Made by a program: the position numbers and the translations under genes. Below are positions 1 through 9,833 of a stretch of 64,000 nucleotides of DNA, in pieces (position 1 is the first letter of the stretch; every line of letters starts with the position of its first letter). Location: the NCBI GenBank assembly GCA_016931995.1, contig JAFGDS010000008.1, forward strand, positions 1 through 64,000. Direction: 5' to 3'. The notes under the pieces were generated by a model. That model saw nothing but the letters and a program-made list of their open reading frames with translations. It searched no databases and had not been told where the DNA came from. This stretch comes from Pirellulales bacterium (GTDB lineage Bacteria; Planctomycetota; Planctomycetia; Pirellulales; Thermoguttaceae).

Positions 1-80
1 GGGATTTAGGGATTTAGGGATTTAGGGATTTAGGGATTTAGGGATTTAGGGATTTAGGGATTTAGGGATTTAGGGATTTG
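1..80. repeat. Tandem octamer repeat (GGGATTTA)n, left arm of S23 cassette
   Basis: Ten consecutive copies of the 8-bp unit GGGATTTA fill the first 80 bases. The last copy ends in G, and the array may continue beyond the window. Related units in opposite orientation (AAATCCCC) lie at 492-516, so the S23-type gene between them is bracketed by inverted tandem arrays. A TTA inside the array, read on the minus strand, supplies the TAA stop of that gene. The unit resembles plant telomere repeats but is 8 rather than 7 bp. Confidence 0.9.
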
Positions 81-477
81 GAGGGTGTTGGTGTTGAGGT
101 GTCTTCTGGGAGCGGAGTTTCTTTGTGAGCGTGCGTCGCAAGGCGCCAAGCATCCTACCAGTGCTGTCGCAGAGGCGGATGACTTGATCGAAGTCCCCTT
201 CACCAATGTATTTGAGATCTCGCGCGACTTGAAACATGGTTTCGAGTTCTGCGAGAGACCCGTGCGCTATCGTGACGTAACGGAGGAATTCCTTTGTTGT
301 TCCCCGAGTATGACCTTCCGCGATGTTGGCCGGTATGGAAACGGCCGCCCGTTGCAACTGCGATGCCAGTCCGAACACCTCATGTCTTGGGAAGCCACGT
401 GTCAGACAATAGACCCGCCGCACCAATTCCATCCCGTTCTGCCAGACGCGAAGCTCCCTATAGTTGCTAGTGGCCAT
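70..477 (-). CDS. Four-helix bundle protein, S23/IVP family
   Basis: A small (135 aa) protein of the 23S rRNA intervening-sequence / four-helix-bundle family, a relative of DGR accessory Avd proteins. The family hallmarks are visible: an N-terminal YRELRVWQ segment, then GLASQLQRAAVSIPANIAEG, a TTKEFLRYVTIAHGSLAELET helix, and a basic C-terminus. An upstream ATG would add 16 residues encoded by the flanking repeat, so the start at MATSNYREL is preferred. The stop codon lies inside the left octamer array. The gene follows moxR on the same strand and starts about 38 bp past its stop. Biochemical function is unknown; family members occur in rRNA intervening sequences and as free-standing accessory genes. 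The family call is firm, the role is not. Confidence 0.88.
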   Translation of the reverse strand: MATSNYRELRVWQNGMELVRRVYCLTRGFPRHEVFGLASQLQRAAVSIPANIAEGHTRGTTKEFLRYVTIAHGSLAELETMFQVARDLKYIGEGDFDQVIRLCDSTGRMLGALRRTLTKKLRSQKTPQHQHPPNP

Positions 478-491
478 CTCGCCCCTCGCGC

Positions 492-514
492 CAAATCCCC
501 AAATCCCCAAATCC

Positions 515-517
<3 letters not shown>
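492..517. repeat. Inverted octamer repeats, right arm of S23 cassette
   Basis: Three units of AAATCCC(C) form the reverse complement of the left array's GGGATTT core. The last bases, CCCTA, overlap the TAG stop of moxR at 515-517, so the cassette boundary coincides with the end of the host gene. The unit here is mostly GGGATTTG, while the left array is GGGATTTA. Confidence 0.8.
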
Positions 518-1537
<1,020 letters not shown>

Positions 1538-1604
1538 GGCTGCGTCCTCGTTGGGGGTTTCGAGAATGAAGTAGTATGGGCTTCGGCGGGGAACTAGCGC
1601 GTAT

Positions 1605-1850
1605 GCTACTGGCTACGCCAGTGTGTGTGCTACTGGCTCCAGCGGTGCGCATGTGCCACCAGCTTCGCCAGTGTATGTGTGTGCCACCGGCTTTGCCAGT
1701 GTATGTGTGTGCCACCGGCTTTGCCAGTGCGCAAACCACCAGTCCACAAGGCACTGGCGGAGCCAGTGTCACTCAAAGTCCCCTGGGAACACGACTGCGT
1801 GCCGACGATTCTCCGCACTGGCGGAGCCAGTGGCAGTCGGCAGTGTGTCC
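1605..1850. repeat. Cluster of palindromic repeats (family A, CACTGGC/GCCAGTG)
   Basis: At least seven degenerate copies of an about 20-bp palindrome, CCACTGGCT-n-GCCAGTG, occur near 1605, 1628, 1653, 1681, 1709, 1750 and 1815. The copies near 1681 and 1709 form a nearly exact 28-bp tandem duplication separated by TGTATGTGTGT. The later copies are in the CACTGGCGGAGCCAGTG orientation. The cluster fills the region between divergent moxR and the DUF4159 gene, so promoters of both genes must lie in or beside it. The same family recurs near 39.4, 42.95 and 62.75 kb. Confidence 0.88.
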
Positions 1851-1948
1851 TCCCTGCCCGGGGTAGTCTTGCTCGTCTAACTTCTGAATTCTAAGATACT
1901 TGTGGCACAAGCGTCGTCCCCGTGCCTGGAGCGGTTGGGAGTCTTCGC

Positions 1949-4306
1949 ATGAAGCCCTTTTGGAGCTGGTTTGGCCTGGTGCTGGCGTGGATTGGGGCGT
2001 TTGCGCCGGATTTGCGGGCGGACGTGACCGCCGAGCAGGTCCGCCAGGCCATGGACCGGGGTATCGCCCACCTGAAGAGCAAGCAGGGCGCCGACGGATC
2101 CTGGTCTGAGCTAGACATGCCCTTGCGCCAGCCCGGCGGGGTCACCGCGCTTTGCACGTTGGCCCTGCTCAACGCGGGCGTCGAGCCGGAGGACGAGCAC
2201 GTCGCGCGGGCGCTCGGGTGGCTGCGGACCCACCGGTTGCCCACCACGTACGCGGTCTCGCTCCAGACGATGGTCTTCTGCAAGGCCGAGCCGGTCCGCG
2301 ACATGCTGCTCATCCAGCGGAACGTCGCGCAGCTCGAGGAGACGCAATGGGCCCGCGAGCCCGGCAAGGGCGGCTGGGCCTATCCCACGCCCGGCGTGGA
2401 CAACTCCAATTCCCAATTCGCCTTGTTGGCCCTGCACGAGGCCCGGCAAGCCGGCGCCAAGGTCAACTCGCGGACCTGGGCCCTGGCCAAAAAATACTGG
2501 GAGGACGGCCAAAACCCCAACGGCTCCTGGGGATATCATCAGCGGACCGGCGGCACGGGCAGCATGACCTGCGCGGGAATCGCCTCGCTCATCATCGCCA
2601 ACGAGGAGGTCCACGAGCCGGACGCCCGCGTCGTCGGCGAGCAGATTCAGTGTTGCGCCGGCGATCGCCGCGACGACGACCACGTCGAGCAAGGGTTCGG
2701 CTGGCTCGCGCGCAACTTCTCCGTCCGGCAGAATCCCGGACAAGCGAGCAATTGGGCGCTCTACTACCTCTACGGCGTCGAACGGGTCGGACGGCTCACC
2801 GCCCGGCGGTTCATCGGCAACCACGACTGGTATCGCGAGGGCGCGGACCACCTGGTGAATGAGGAGATCGCCGGGTCCGACTCCTGGTCGGGACAAGGCC
2901 TCGAACAGAACGAGCTGATCGCCACGAGCTTCGCCCTGCTGTTTCTCTCCAAGGGCCGCCGGCCCGTCCTGTTGGCGAAGGCCAAGCACGCGCCGGGCAA
3001 CGACTGGAACCTGCACCGCGGCGACGTGGCCAACCTGACGCGGTACGTCGAGTCGAAATGGAAGCGCGACATGACCTGGCAGGTGGTCGATCTGGCCGTG
3101 GCCGACGTGGACGACCTGGTGCAATCGCCCGTGCTCTACCTCAGCGGCAAGGCCAATCCCCTGCCGCCGCAGGAGGCTGCCCAGCAACAGCTTGCCCAAA
3201 ACATCCGCGACTATCTCGACCGCGGCGGGTTCCTGCTGGCCGAGGCGCAGTGCGGCGGCAAGGAATTCGACGAGGCGATCCGCAAGTTCCTCGAGCGGGT
3301 GTTCCCCGAGCCGGAGTATCGTCTGCGGCTTTTGGAACTCGGCCATCCCATTTGGCGCGCCGAGCAACCGATCCCGCCGGCGCAGGCGCGGCCGCTATTG
3401 GGTATCGAGTTCGGCTGCCGCACGAGCGTGGTGTATCTGCCGCCCGATCCGCCCGATAGCCCGCGGCCGTCGCTGTCGTGTCTCTGGGAATTGGCCCGCG
3501 GTTGGCGCGACGGAGAAACGAAGTACCCCGCCAAGGTTCAGGCCCAGATCGACGCGGGGCTGATCTTGGGGATCAACATTTTGGCCTATGCCACGAATCG
3601 CGAGCTTCGGGCGAAGGATGAGATCCCCGCCACGGTGAACCTCGACGCCGGCGACGCTTCGGCCGGACGAGGACGGCTGGCCGTCGCGAGTCTCCAGCAT
3701 CCCGGCGGGTGCAACGCGGCGCCGCGCGCGGTGGTGAACCTGCTCGAGACGGCCGGCCGGGAGATGAAGCTCCGCGTGGCCGCCGAACGCCGCGAGGTGG
3801 GCCTGACCGACGAGGCCCTGTTCGATTACCATCTCGTCTTCATGAGCGGGCGGACGGCGTTTCGCCTGACCGACCAGGAGCGCCGCCGGCTGCGGGAATT
3901 CGTCGAGCGGGGCGGCACGGTGTTTTCCGATTCCATCTGCGCCAGCGCCGCCTTCACCGAGTCGCTCCGCCGCGAGATGGCCGCCGCGTTTCCCGATCAC
4001 GCCCTGGAGCGCATCCCGGCGGACGATCCGCTCCTGACGCCGACCTACGGCGGCTACAACCTGGCGACGGTCACGCGGCTCGATCCGCAGCCAGCCGCCG
4101 CCGGCGGCCCGATGAAGCCGACCGCCCGAAAGGCCCCGCCGGTCCTCGAAGGCATCCGTCTTGCCGATCGCTGGGCCGTGATTTTCTCGCCCTATGACGT
4201 CAGTTGCGCCCTGGAGAAGCACAACTCCCTCGAGTGCCAAGGCTACCTCCGCGAGGACGCCCTGCGGATCGCGCTGAACGTGCTGTTGTATTCGGTGCAG
4301 CAGTAA
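1949..4306 (+). CDS. Secreted DUF4159 protein with terpene-cyclase-like repeat domain
   Basis: A 785-aa exported protein. A signal peptide covers about residues 1-27 (MKPFWSWFGLVLAWIG, cleavage near RADVT). Residues about 30-340 are alpha/alpha-barrel repeats of the prenyltransferase/squalene-cyclase type, with GIAHLKSKQGADGSWS, GGVTALCTLALLNAG and GSMTCAGIASLIIANEE. The remainder carries two DUF4159-like segments, one with ILYLSG/GGFLLAEAQCGGKEF-like sequence and one with FMSGRTAFRLTDQE and FVERGGTVFSDSICA, which resemble glutamine-amidotransferase-like folds. The start is placed at the signal peptide; an ATG 27 bp upstream lacks support. Function is unknown. Proteins of this architecture commonly neighbour MoxR genes in planctomycetes, as here. 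The domain calls are confident, the role is inferred only from context. Confidence 0.85.
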   Translation: MKPFWSWFGLVLAWIGAFAPDLRADVTAEQVRQAMDRGIAHLKSKQGADGSWSELDMPLRQPGGVTALCTLALLNAGVEPEDEHVARALGWLRTHRLPTTYAVSLQTMVFCKAEPVRDMLLIQRNVAQLEETQWAREPGKGGWAYPTPGVDNSNSQFALLALHEARQAGAKVNSRTWALAKKYWEDGQNPNGSWGYHQRTGGTGSMTCAGIASLIIANEEVHEPDARVVGEQIQCCAGDRRDDDHVEQGFGWLARNFSVRQNPGQASNWALYYLYGVERVGRLTARRFIGNHDWYREGADHLVNEEIAGSDSWSGQGLEQNELIATSFALLFLSKGRRPVLLAKAKHAPGNDWNLHRGDVANLTRYVESKWKRDMTWQVVDLAVADVDDLVQSPVLYLSGKANPLPPQEAAQQQLAQNIRDYLDRGGFLLAEAQCGGKEFDEAIRKFLERVFPEPEYRLRLLELGHPIWRAEQPIPPAQARPLLGIEFGCRTSVVYLPPDPPDSPRPSLSCLWELARGWRDGETKYPAKVQAQIDAGLILGINILAYATNRELRAKDEIPATVNLDAGDASAGRGRLAVASLQHPGGCNAAPRAVVNLLETAGREMKLRVAAERREVGLTDEALFDYHLVFMSGRTAFRLTDQERRRLREFVERGGTVFSDSICASAAFTESLRREMAAAFPDHALERIPADDPLLTPTYGGYNLATVTRLDPQPAAAGGPMKPTARKAPPVLEGIRLADRWAVIFSPYDVSCALEKHNSLECQGYLREDALRIALNVLLYSVQQ

Positions 4307-4316
4307 AAAAGTACTC

Positions 4317-4409
4317 CTCACGCTCCGCGTGAGTATCGTAGGGTCGCGGCACACTTGCCCCACCGCAATTTGTCGCAAAAGGTGGTGGGTCAAGTGTACC
4401 CCACCCTAC
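4317..4409. repeat. Hairpin plus inverted repeat (family F)
   Basis: A 7-bp hairpin (CTCACGC-TCC-GCGTGAG, 4317-4333) is followed by a larger imperfect inverted repeat. The left arm at 4338-4364 starts GTAGGGT and contains CACACTTG; the right arm at 4384-4409 contains CAAGTGTACCCCACCCTAC. It lies between the convergent ends of the DUF4159 gene and the nuclease-like gene, so it may also end transcription. There is no T-tract. Confidence 0.75.
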
Positions 4410-4418
4410 TTGTCTGCC

Positions 4419-5090
4419 CTAGGATATCTGCCGAATCGTCCGGTCGTAGATGTCCTGAATGTGACTCTCTTTTACCTTCCCCTTGCTCGCCTGGTGAAGG
4501 AACACCTTCATGTCTTTGTCCGTCAAGAGAATCACAACACCATCCTTATTGCTTGAAATCCGTTTGATGTGCTGGTAATAGTGATTCTTGATCTCGCCGC
4601 GAAAACAAAGAATGCCGAACCGTCCGACTTGCGGTGTCAGGTAGTAGTTCATCTGTTGAAAATCGTCCGACTGCAGTGAAGGCACGTTCTTGCATTCCCA
4701 AATGACCTGTGTGGCATTGTACCGAGCGCGCACCATCTCCCAGAAACCAGAGTTAGCTCGGTTCGACACTATCCAGTCGCGTCGCACTCGTCCGTCGGCA
4801 TCGCATGACTGTCGCTCCAAATTCGTCAGAGCGCGGAAAAAACAGAGCCGTATGACTTCTCCCACCCAATCCTCATACTGAGACTGCTCATCGTCGCCAG
4901 GCGAGATTTCATCAATCTCTTGGAGTAAGGCCGCCACGGCATCGTGGTATTCGGTCAAGTCAATCGCTTCCGGCAAATCGATAACAAGGCCATCCTTTTG
5001 AAGAGCGACGGCGTCATCAAGCGTGTCAATCACCTTGTCTTGAAGATCGAGAGCTTCTCGGTATGTTGGATGAATTACCAGATGTGTCAT
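4419..5090 (-). CDS. PD-(D/E)XK nuclease-like protein, accessory
   Basis: A 223-aa protein with the pattern of a restriction-endonuclease-like fold. RRDWIVSN (candidate first Asp) is followed about 25 residues later by VIWECKN (candidate E-x-K), then a helix-rich stretch ending in FGILCFRGEI. No helicase, methylase or partner gene is adjacent. Base composition is visibly lower in GC than in neighbouring genes, which suggests acquisition. The start MTHLVIHP is chosen because the upstream 46 residues look non-coding, although the open frame extends to 5228. It may be a degraded or solitary component of a restriction or defence locus, or an unrelated protein with a similar fold. The fold is inferred from motifs only. 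Confidence 0.6.
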   Translation of the reverse strand: MTHLVIHPTYREALDLQDKVIDTLDDAVALQKDGLVIDLPEAIDLTEYHDAVAALLQEIDEISPGDDEQSQYEDWVGEVIRLCFFRALTNLERQSCDADGRVRRDWIVSNRANSGFWEMVRARYNATQVIWECKNVPSLQSDDFQQMNYYLTPQVGRFGILCFRGEIKNHYYQHIKRISSNKDGVVILLTDKDMKVFLHQASKGKVKESHIQDIYDRTIRQIS

Positions 5091-5495
5091 CGCACCTATG
5101 GGCGGCAACGTAGACGAGCGTGCTCCCAAGGACCGATACTCGACCTCGTTCTGGTTCCTGATCCCCCAGAACCCAATGCCGTACAACAATGCGACGAATT
5201 GATGAGGCGCTGTATAGGAGAATAGCATAATGCATTTCCAAACACGTTCTCCGAGGTCTCCGCCGCGGCGCGCGGCGGATCGACCCGTCCCGTGGGCCCG
5301 GGGATACGGTGCGGGTCATAGCGATTGGATCGAACACATCGGCAAGCGGAAAGAAAATTCGTTGCGGCGGGCGGCTTGAGGCAATTCCGTAACCCATATC
5401 ATTCTGAGGGTCCCCCGGCGGCGCTGCGACGGGCAAACCGTCTTCCCGCGGAGGTGGGGACGCGATTGGAGATACCACGACCAGGAGGCAATGCA
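5091..5495. other. Intergenic region without recognised gene
   Basis: About 400 bp separate the nuclease-like gene from cheX. The first 140 bp could encode an N-terminal extension of the nuclease-like gene, since that frame stays open to 5228. The rest is GC-rich and must carry the cheX promoter; no recognisable consensus, repeat or RNA was found. Confidence 0.5.
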
Positions 5496-6020
5496 ATGGC
5501 GACGGCCTCGGTAACCTGCCCCGCGAATCTCGGAACCGACTCGGAGCTATTCAAGGCGATTGCCGGCGCCGTGGAGAGTTGCCTGACCATGTGCGACACG
5601 CGCGCCCGGTGCGTGGGCATGTCGACGGTTCCCACGCGCGATCCAGGCGTTGTCACCGGCCTGATCGGCGTGCACGGCGACGTGTCGGGCTTCATCACCG
5701 TCAACATGGCCGAGCACGTCGCCCGATCGGCCGTCGGCGGCCTGTTGCAGGACCGCTTCGACACGCTCACGTCCCAGGTGATCGACGGCGTCGGCGAGAT
5801 GACCAACATCATCTCGGGCGGCATCAAGAACGGCCTGAGCGGCACCCCCTGGGGCTTCAAGTTCGTCACGGTTCCGTCGGTGATCGTGGGCAACAACTAC
5901 CAGATCGCCTACGCCTCGGGGCTGGAGTACCTCTGCGTGACCTTCGAGCACCAGAACGAGGATGCGCTCCTCCTGGATCAACGGATCCTCCAAGTGGCCG
6001 TCTCTCTCATCCGGCTGTAG
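5496..6020 (+). CDS. cheX: CheX-like chemotaxis phosphatase
   Basis: A 174-aa CheC/CheX-family protein. These enzymes dephosphorylate CheY-P, and the catalytic signature is E-x-x-N on a helix. Here it is seen in GVGEMTNIISGGIKNGL at about residues 106-122, together with the GVHGDVSGFITVNM strand typical of CheX. There is one E-x-x-N motif, which fits CheX rather than two-motif CheC. The start is set by CAGGAGG 7 bp upstream. An open frame runs 57 codons further upstream without domain content. It is followed by a substrate-binding protein and an MCP on the same strand, forming a plausible chemosensory group. CheX-domain proteins outside chemotaxis also exist in planctomycetes, so CheY is the likely but unproven substrate. 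Confidence 0.82.
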   Translation: MATASVTCPANLGTDSELFKAIAGAVESCLTMCDTRARCVGMSTVPTRDPGVVTGLIGVHGDVSGFITVNMAEHVARSAVGGLLQDRFDTLTSQVIDGVGEMTNIISGGIKNGLSGTPWGFKFVTVPSVIVGNNYQIAYASGLEYLCVTFEHQNEDALLLDQRILQVAVSLIRL

Positions 6021-6301
6021 ACGCCAGCCGAGGCGTCGCCTCGCCCCGTGGGGGGGGCCGGTCGTGACGATCGGGATACGCTCCCGTCGGCGTTTCTCCC
6101 GCCTTTTTTCCACTTTTTCTCCTTTCGTCGCGTGGACCGACAACCTACTTTTCCTCGGGTACTTGCCCCCGGCCGTCTGCGGGCCCCATGTCGCGTTGCT
6201 GACCCGCATGCGGCGGAAGCGTGGTAAGGCGGAAGGGAACCCATAGCCCCCGTCCGCCGCCGAAACCGGTTTGGGTTTTCTTGTGTCCTATTGGAGGAAC
6301 C

Positions 6302-7570
6302 ATGATGAAACGGTGTCTTGTTTTTTTACTGGGGTTTTGCTTCATGCTCTCGACCGTCGCGTTGGGCGAGACGGTTAAGGTGGGGCTGAACTACCCGAAG
6401 ACGGGTCCCTATGCCGTGCAGGGGCTGGACCAGTGGCGGGCCGCCAATCTGGCGGTGGAAGAGATCAACGCCGCGGGCGGCATCCTCGGCAAGCAGGTGG
6501 AGATCGTCTGGCGCGACTCCCAGTCCAAGCCGGACGTGGCCACCACGAACGTCATCGAGCTGATCGACCAGGAAGGCGTCAAGATGGTTTTCGGCGGCTC
6601 GTCCAGCGCCGTGGCCATCGCCGCGGGCAAGGTCTGTCAAGAGAAAGGCGTCCCGTTCTTCGGCACGCTCACCTATTCGACCGAGACGACGGGCGTTGAC
6701 GGCCATCGCCACACGTTCCGCGAGTGCTACGACTCGTGGATGGCGGCCAAGGCCATCGGCTCGTATCTGAAAACCAACTTCCCCAACAAGAAGTATCTGT
6801 ACATCACGTCGGACTACACGTGGGGACACACCACGGAAGCGTCCATGCGCAAGTTCACGGACACGGAAGACAAGAACACCCACAAGTCGATGACGACGCC
6901 GTTCCCCGGCGCGAAGGAAGAGGATTTCAAAAAGGCCGTGGCCTTCGCCAAGATGGTCAAGCCCGACGTCTTGGTGCTCGTTCTGTTCGGCGACGACATG
7001 GTCAACTGCATTCGCCAGGCCACGGCGGCCGGGCTGAAGTCGCAGATGCAGATCGTCGTGCCCAACCTGACGCTGGGTATGGCCGAGGGCGGCGGACCGA
7101 AGGTCATGGAAGGCGTCATCGGCGCCCTGCCCTGGGACTGGAGCATCCCCTACAAGTACGATTACGCTCGCGGCAAGTCCTTCGTCGAGGCGTTTTCCGC
7201 CAAGTTCGGCCGCTATCCCTCCACTTCGGGCGGCTCGGCCTACACGATCCTCTTCGAGTTCAAGGACGCGGTCGAGCGGGCCAATTCGTTCGACGGGGAC
7301 CAGATCGTCACGGCGCTCGAGGGCCACGAGTACCAGTCGCTCAAGGACAAGCAGCAGTGGCGCGACTTCGACCACCAGTCGGTGCAAACGGTGTACGCCG
7401 TCAAGTGCAAGCCGGAAGCCGAGGTGCTCAAGGATAAGTTCAAGCTGGACTACTTCGAGGTCCTCAGCGCGATGCCCGGCGACGAGGCCGTGTGCACGCG
7501 GGCGGAATGGGACGCGGCCCGCAAGGCCGCCGGCAAGCCCACCGAGCTCGAACCGTTGGCCACCAAGTGA
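6302..7570 (+). CDS. Type I periplasmic substrate-binding protein (UrtA/LivJ-like)
   Basis: A 422-aa exported receptor of the Peripla_BP_6 family, which binds urea, short-chain amides or branched-chain amino acids. The signal peptide MMKRCLVFLLGFCFMLSTVALG ends near residue 22. Typical motifs follow: KVGLNYPKTGPYAVQG, AVEEINAAGGILGKQVE, and FGGSSSAVAIAAGKVCQEKGVPF. Two adjacent ATGs (6302 and 6305) sit 5-8 bp after GGAGG. No ABC permease or ATPase gene is nearby; instead an MCP follows on the same strand, which suggests the protein presents its ligand to a chemoreceptor or serves a distant transporter. Ligand identity cannot be read from the sequence. Confidence 0.86.
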   Translation: MMKRCLVFLLGFCFMLSTVALGETVKVGLNYPKTGPYAVQGLDQWRAANLAVEEINAAGGILGKQVEIVWRDSQSKPDVATTNVIELIDQEGVKMVFGGSSSAVAIAAGKVCQEKGVPFFGTLTYSTETTGVDGHRHTFRECYDSWMAAKAIGSYLKTNFPNKKYLYITSDYTWGHTTEASMRKFTDTEDKNTHKSMTTPFPGAKEEDFKKAVAFAKMVKPDVLVLVLFGDDMVNCIRQATAAGLKSQMQIVVPNLTLGMAEGGGPKVMEGVIGALPWDWSIPYKYDYARGKSFVEAFSAKFGRYPSTSGGSAYTILFEFKDAVERANSFDGDQIVTALEGHEYQSLKDKQQWRDFDHQSVQTVYAVKCKPEAEVLKDKFKLDYFEVLSAMPGDEAVCTRAEWDAARKAAGKPTELEPLATK

Positions 7571-7614
7571 TCGCCCGGCGCCTCCGCGCCAAGTGATGAC
7601 CAACCTAGCGGCGT

Positions 7615-7638
7615 CTCCGCCCGCGCGAGCGGGCGGAG
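7615..7638. terminator. GC-rich hairpin after the binding-protein gene
   Basis: A perfect 10-bp stem (CTCCGCCCGC / GCGGGCGGAG) with loop GCGA lies 45 bp past the stop codon. A second small palindrome, GGCGGAGGCTCCGCC, overlaps its right arm. There is no T-tract, so a factor-dependent terminator or mRNA-stabilising hairpin is more likely than an intrinsic terminator. Confidence 0.5.
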
Positions 7639-7752
7639 GCTCCGCCCCCGCGCCCTCGCCCGATCCGAGGGGACGGCGGCGGAGCGAGGTCGCGACGACG
7701 TGACCGAGCTCCTTGGCTATTCGATGAGTCTAGACAGGGGAGGGGTGTGTCC

Positions 7753-9825
7753 ATGTTCCGGAACTTATTTTCCAAATGGAGTCACTGGACGATCCGCGCC
7801 AAGCTGAACGCCATCATCGTTCCGGCGGCGTTGCCGATGATCGCCGTGGCCCTGATCACGTACTACTCGCATTCCAGCACGGCCGTCAACACGAGCGACC
7901 GCATCGCGCAGCTCGTGGGCGCCGGCAATGCACGGGAGGTCAACGCCTTCCTCGTCGACCACGCCAAGGTCTTTGGCAAATGGACGGCCGAGGACGTGTA
8001 CGGCCTGGGTATCGAGTTCAATACGCTTGACGAACTGGACAAGCGTCTCGGCGACATGGCCTCGGCGGCGCCCGACTTCAACCTGCTCCTTCTGGCCAAC
8101 ACCGAAGGCAAGGTTCTCCTGGCGGCCGGCTCGGGCGCGAAGGACGCGGCGTCGCTCAAGGGGAGCGTCGTCGGGGACGCGCAGCGCCTGGCCCAAACTG
8201 CCGCGCGCGGCGTGCAACTCGTCCGCTCGGGCGTCTCGCAAGAGGAGAAATCGGATACCCCGACGACGTACTTGTTCAGCTTCCCCTGCAAGGACTCCTC
8301 GGGCAAAGGCAACGGCGTGTTCCTGGCCTATTTGGATCCCGCGTCGCTTCAAACCCGGATGGACAACGCGCGGACGCAGCTCGTCGACAACGGATTTCCC
8401 GAGGCGCAGGCGTTCTTTTTCAACACGGAGACCGGCGAGACCCTGACCCAATCGACGGCCGACAAGCGCGAGAGTCCCGTCCAGTTCGACGCGGACACGG
8501 CCGCGTGGTTGGCCGATGCCAAGACCGCGGGACGGACGATGGAACGGAACGTGGACGACGCGTCGCGGTTCGTCACCTTCAACGTCCTGGACGGCCCCGC
8601 GCAGCTCAGCCAGGCGACCGACGACGCTGCCCAGACCGGGGACGTCTCGACCTCGCCGCTGCGATTGGTCGTGACGGTGCCGACGGCGAACGTCTTGTCG
8701 CAGGTGCGGACCGTGCTGTGGTCCAACATGGGCATCGTGCTGGTCGGCACGGCCTTCCTGCTGGTCGTGTTCTGGTGGGTTGCCCGCTCGATCACGCGGC
8801 CGCTGGATCGCACGATCGCCTTGCTCAAGGACATTGCCCAGGGCGAGGGCGACCTGACGCGCCGCCTGGACGCCTCGGGCAAGGATGAGCTGAGCCGTCT
8901 GGGCAAGTGGTTCAACACGTTCGTCGATAAGCTGCAAGGCATCATCCGCGACGTGGCCGGCGACGCGGCGAACGTGTCCACCTCGTCCGGCAAGCTCGCC
9001 TCCACGGCGGCCGACATGGCCCAGGGCGCCGACCAGATGTCGCGCCAGTCGGCCACGGTCGCCAGCGCCGCCGAGGAGATGTCGATCAACATGGTGAACA
9101 TGTCGGCCTCGACCGAAGAGATGACGGCCAACGTCAAGACCGTGGCCGACGCCGTGAAGGAGATGACCGCGAGCATCGCCGAAATCGCCAAAAACGCCGA
9201 GCAGGCGTCTTCGGTCGCCGGCAACGCCGCGCGGCTGGCCGAATCGAGCAACGAAAACATCGGCCAGCTCGGCGTGGCCGCCGTCGAGATCGGCAAGGTG
9301 ATCGAGACGATTCAGGACATCGCCGAGCAGACCAATCTGCTGGCGCTCAACGCCACGATCGAAGCCGCCCGGGCGGGAGACGCCGGCAAGGGCTTCGCCG
9401 TGGTCGCCACGGAAGTCAAGGAGTTGGCCAAGCAAACCGCCGAGGCCACCGAGGACATCCGCGCCCGAATCGAGGGCATCCAAAGCTCGGCCGACGGGGC
9501 CGTCAAGTCGATCAACGAAATCAGCTTGGTGATCCAAGAGGTCAACGGCGTGTCGAAGACGATCGCCTCGGCCGTCGAGGAGCAAAGCGCCACGACGAAT
9601 GAGATCGCCCGAAACATCTCGGAGACCTCCGACGCGGCGCAAATCGTCGCCACGGGCGTGGCCGAGTCCGCCTCCGCCACGCAGGAGATCGCCAAGAACG
9701 TTGGGCAGATGGATCACGCCGTCAAACAAACCGCCCAAGGCGCCGGCCTCACTCAAGAGGCCAGCGGCGAGCTGACCGAAGTCGCCGGGCGACTCCAGAC
9801 GCTCGTGGGACAGTTCAAAACCTGA
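7753..9825 (+). CDS. Methyl-accepting chemotaxis protein
   Basis: A 690-aa transmembrane chemoreceptor. TM1 is near residues 20-40 ([21 protein letters not shown]). A periplasmic ligand domain of about 280 residues follows, TM2 is near residues 325-345 ([19 protein letters not shown]), and a HAMP domain begins [16 protein letters not shown]. The cytoplasmic signalling domain contains the conserved hairpin tip [20 protein letters not shown]. It relays ligand state to a CheA/CheW complex; no cheA or cheW gene is in the window. GTG at 7747 is an alternative start, but AGGGGAGGGG is better spaced for ATG 7753. The group with cheX and a binding protein suggests indirect sensing through the binding protein. 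Confidence 0.93.
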   Translation: MFRNLFSKWSHWTIRAKLNAIIVPAALPMIAVALITYYSHSSTAVNTSDRIAQLVGAGNAREVNAFLVDHAKVFGKWTAEDVYGLGIEFNTLDELDKRLGDMASAAPDFNLLLLANTEGKVLLAAGSGAKDAASLKGSVVGDAQRLAQTAARGVQLVRSGVSQEEKSDTPTTYLFSFPCKDSSGKGNGVFLAYLDPASLQTRMDNARTQLVDNGFPEAQAFFFNTETGETLTQSTADKRESPVQFDADTAAWLADAKTAGRTMERNVDDASRFVTFNVLDGPAQLSQATDDAAQTGDVSTSPLRLVVTVPTANVLSQVRTVLWSNMGIVLVGTAFLLVVFWWVARSITRPLDRTIALLKDIAQGEGDLTRRLDASGKDELSRLGKWFNTFVDKLQGIIRDVAGDAANVSTSSGKLASTAADMAQGADQMSRQSATVASAAEEMSINMVNMSASTEEMTANVKTVADAVKEMTASIAEIAKNAEQASSVAGNAARLAESSNENIGQLGVAAVEIGKVIETIQDIAEQTNLLALNATIEAARAGDAGKGFAVVATEVKELAKQTAEATEDIRARIEGIQSSADGAVKSINEISLVIQEVNGVSKTIASAVEEQSATTNEIARNISETSDAAQIVATGVAESASATQEIAKNVGQMDHAVKQTAQGAGLTQEASGELTEVAGRLQTLVGQFKT

Positions 9826-9833
9826 GTTCGCCG

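Noticed and set aside
1-80. Telomere-like repeat suggesting a linear replicon end or eukaryotic contamination
   Set aside because: The unit is 8 bp (GGGATTTA), not the 7-bp plant telomere unit, it sits next to bacterial genes, and inverted related units lie on the other side of the S23 gene.
1653-1731. Possible CRISPR array
   Set aside because: The repeats are nearly contiguous palindromes without spacer-like unique sequence and without cas genes.
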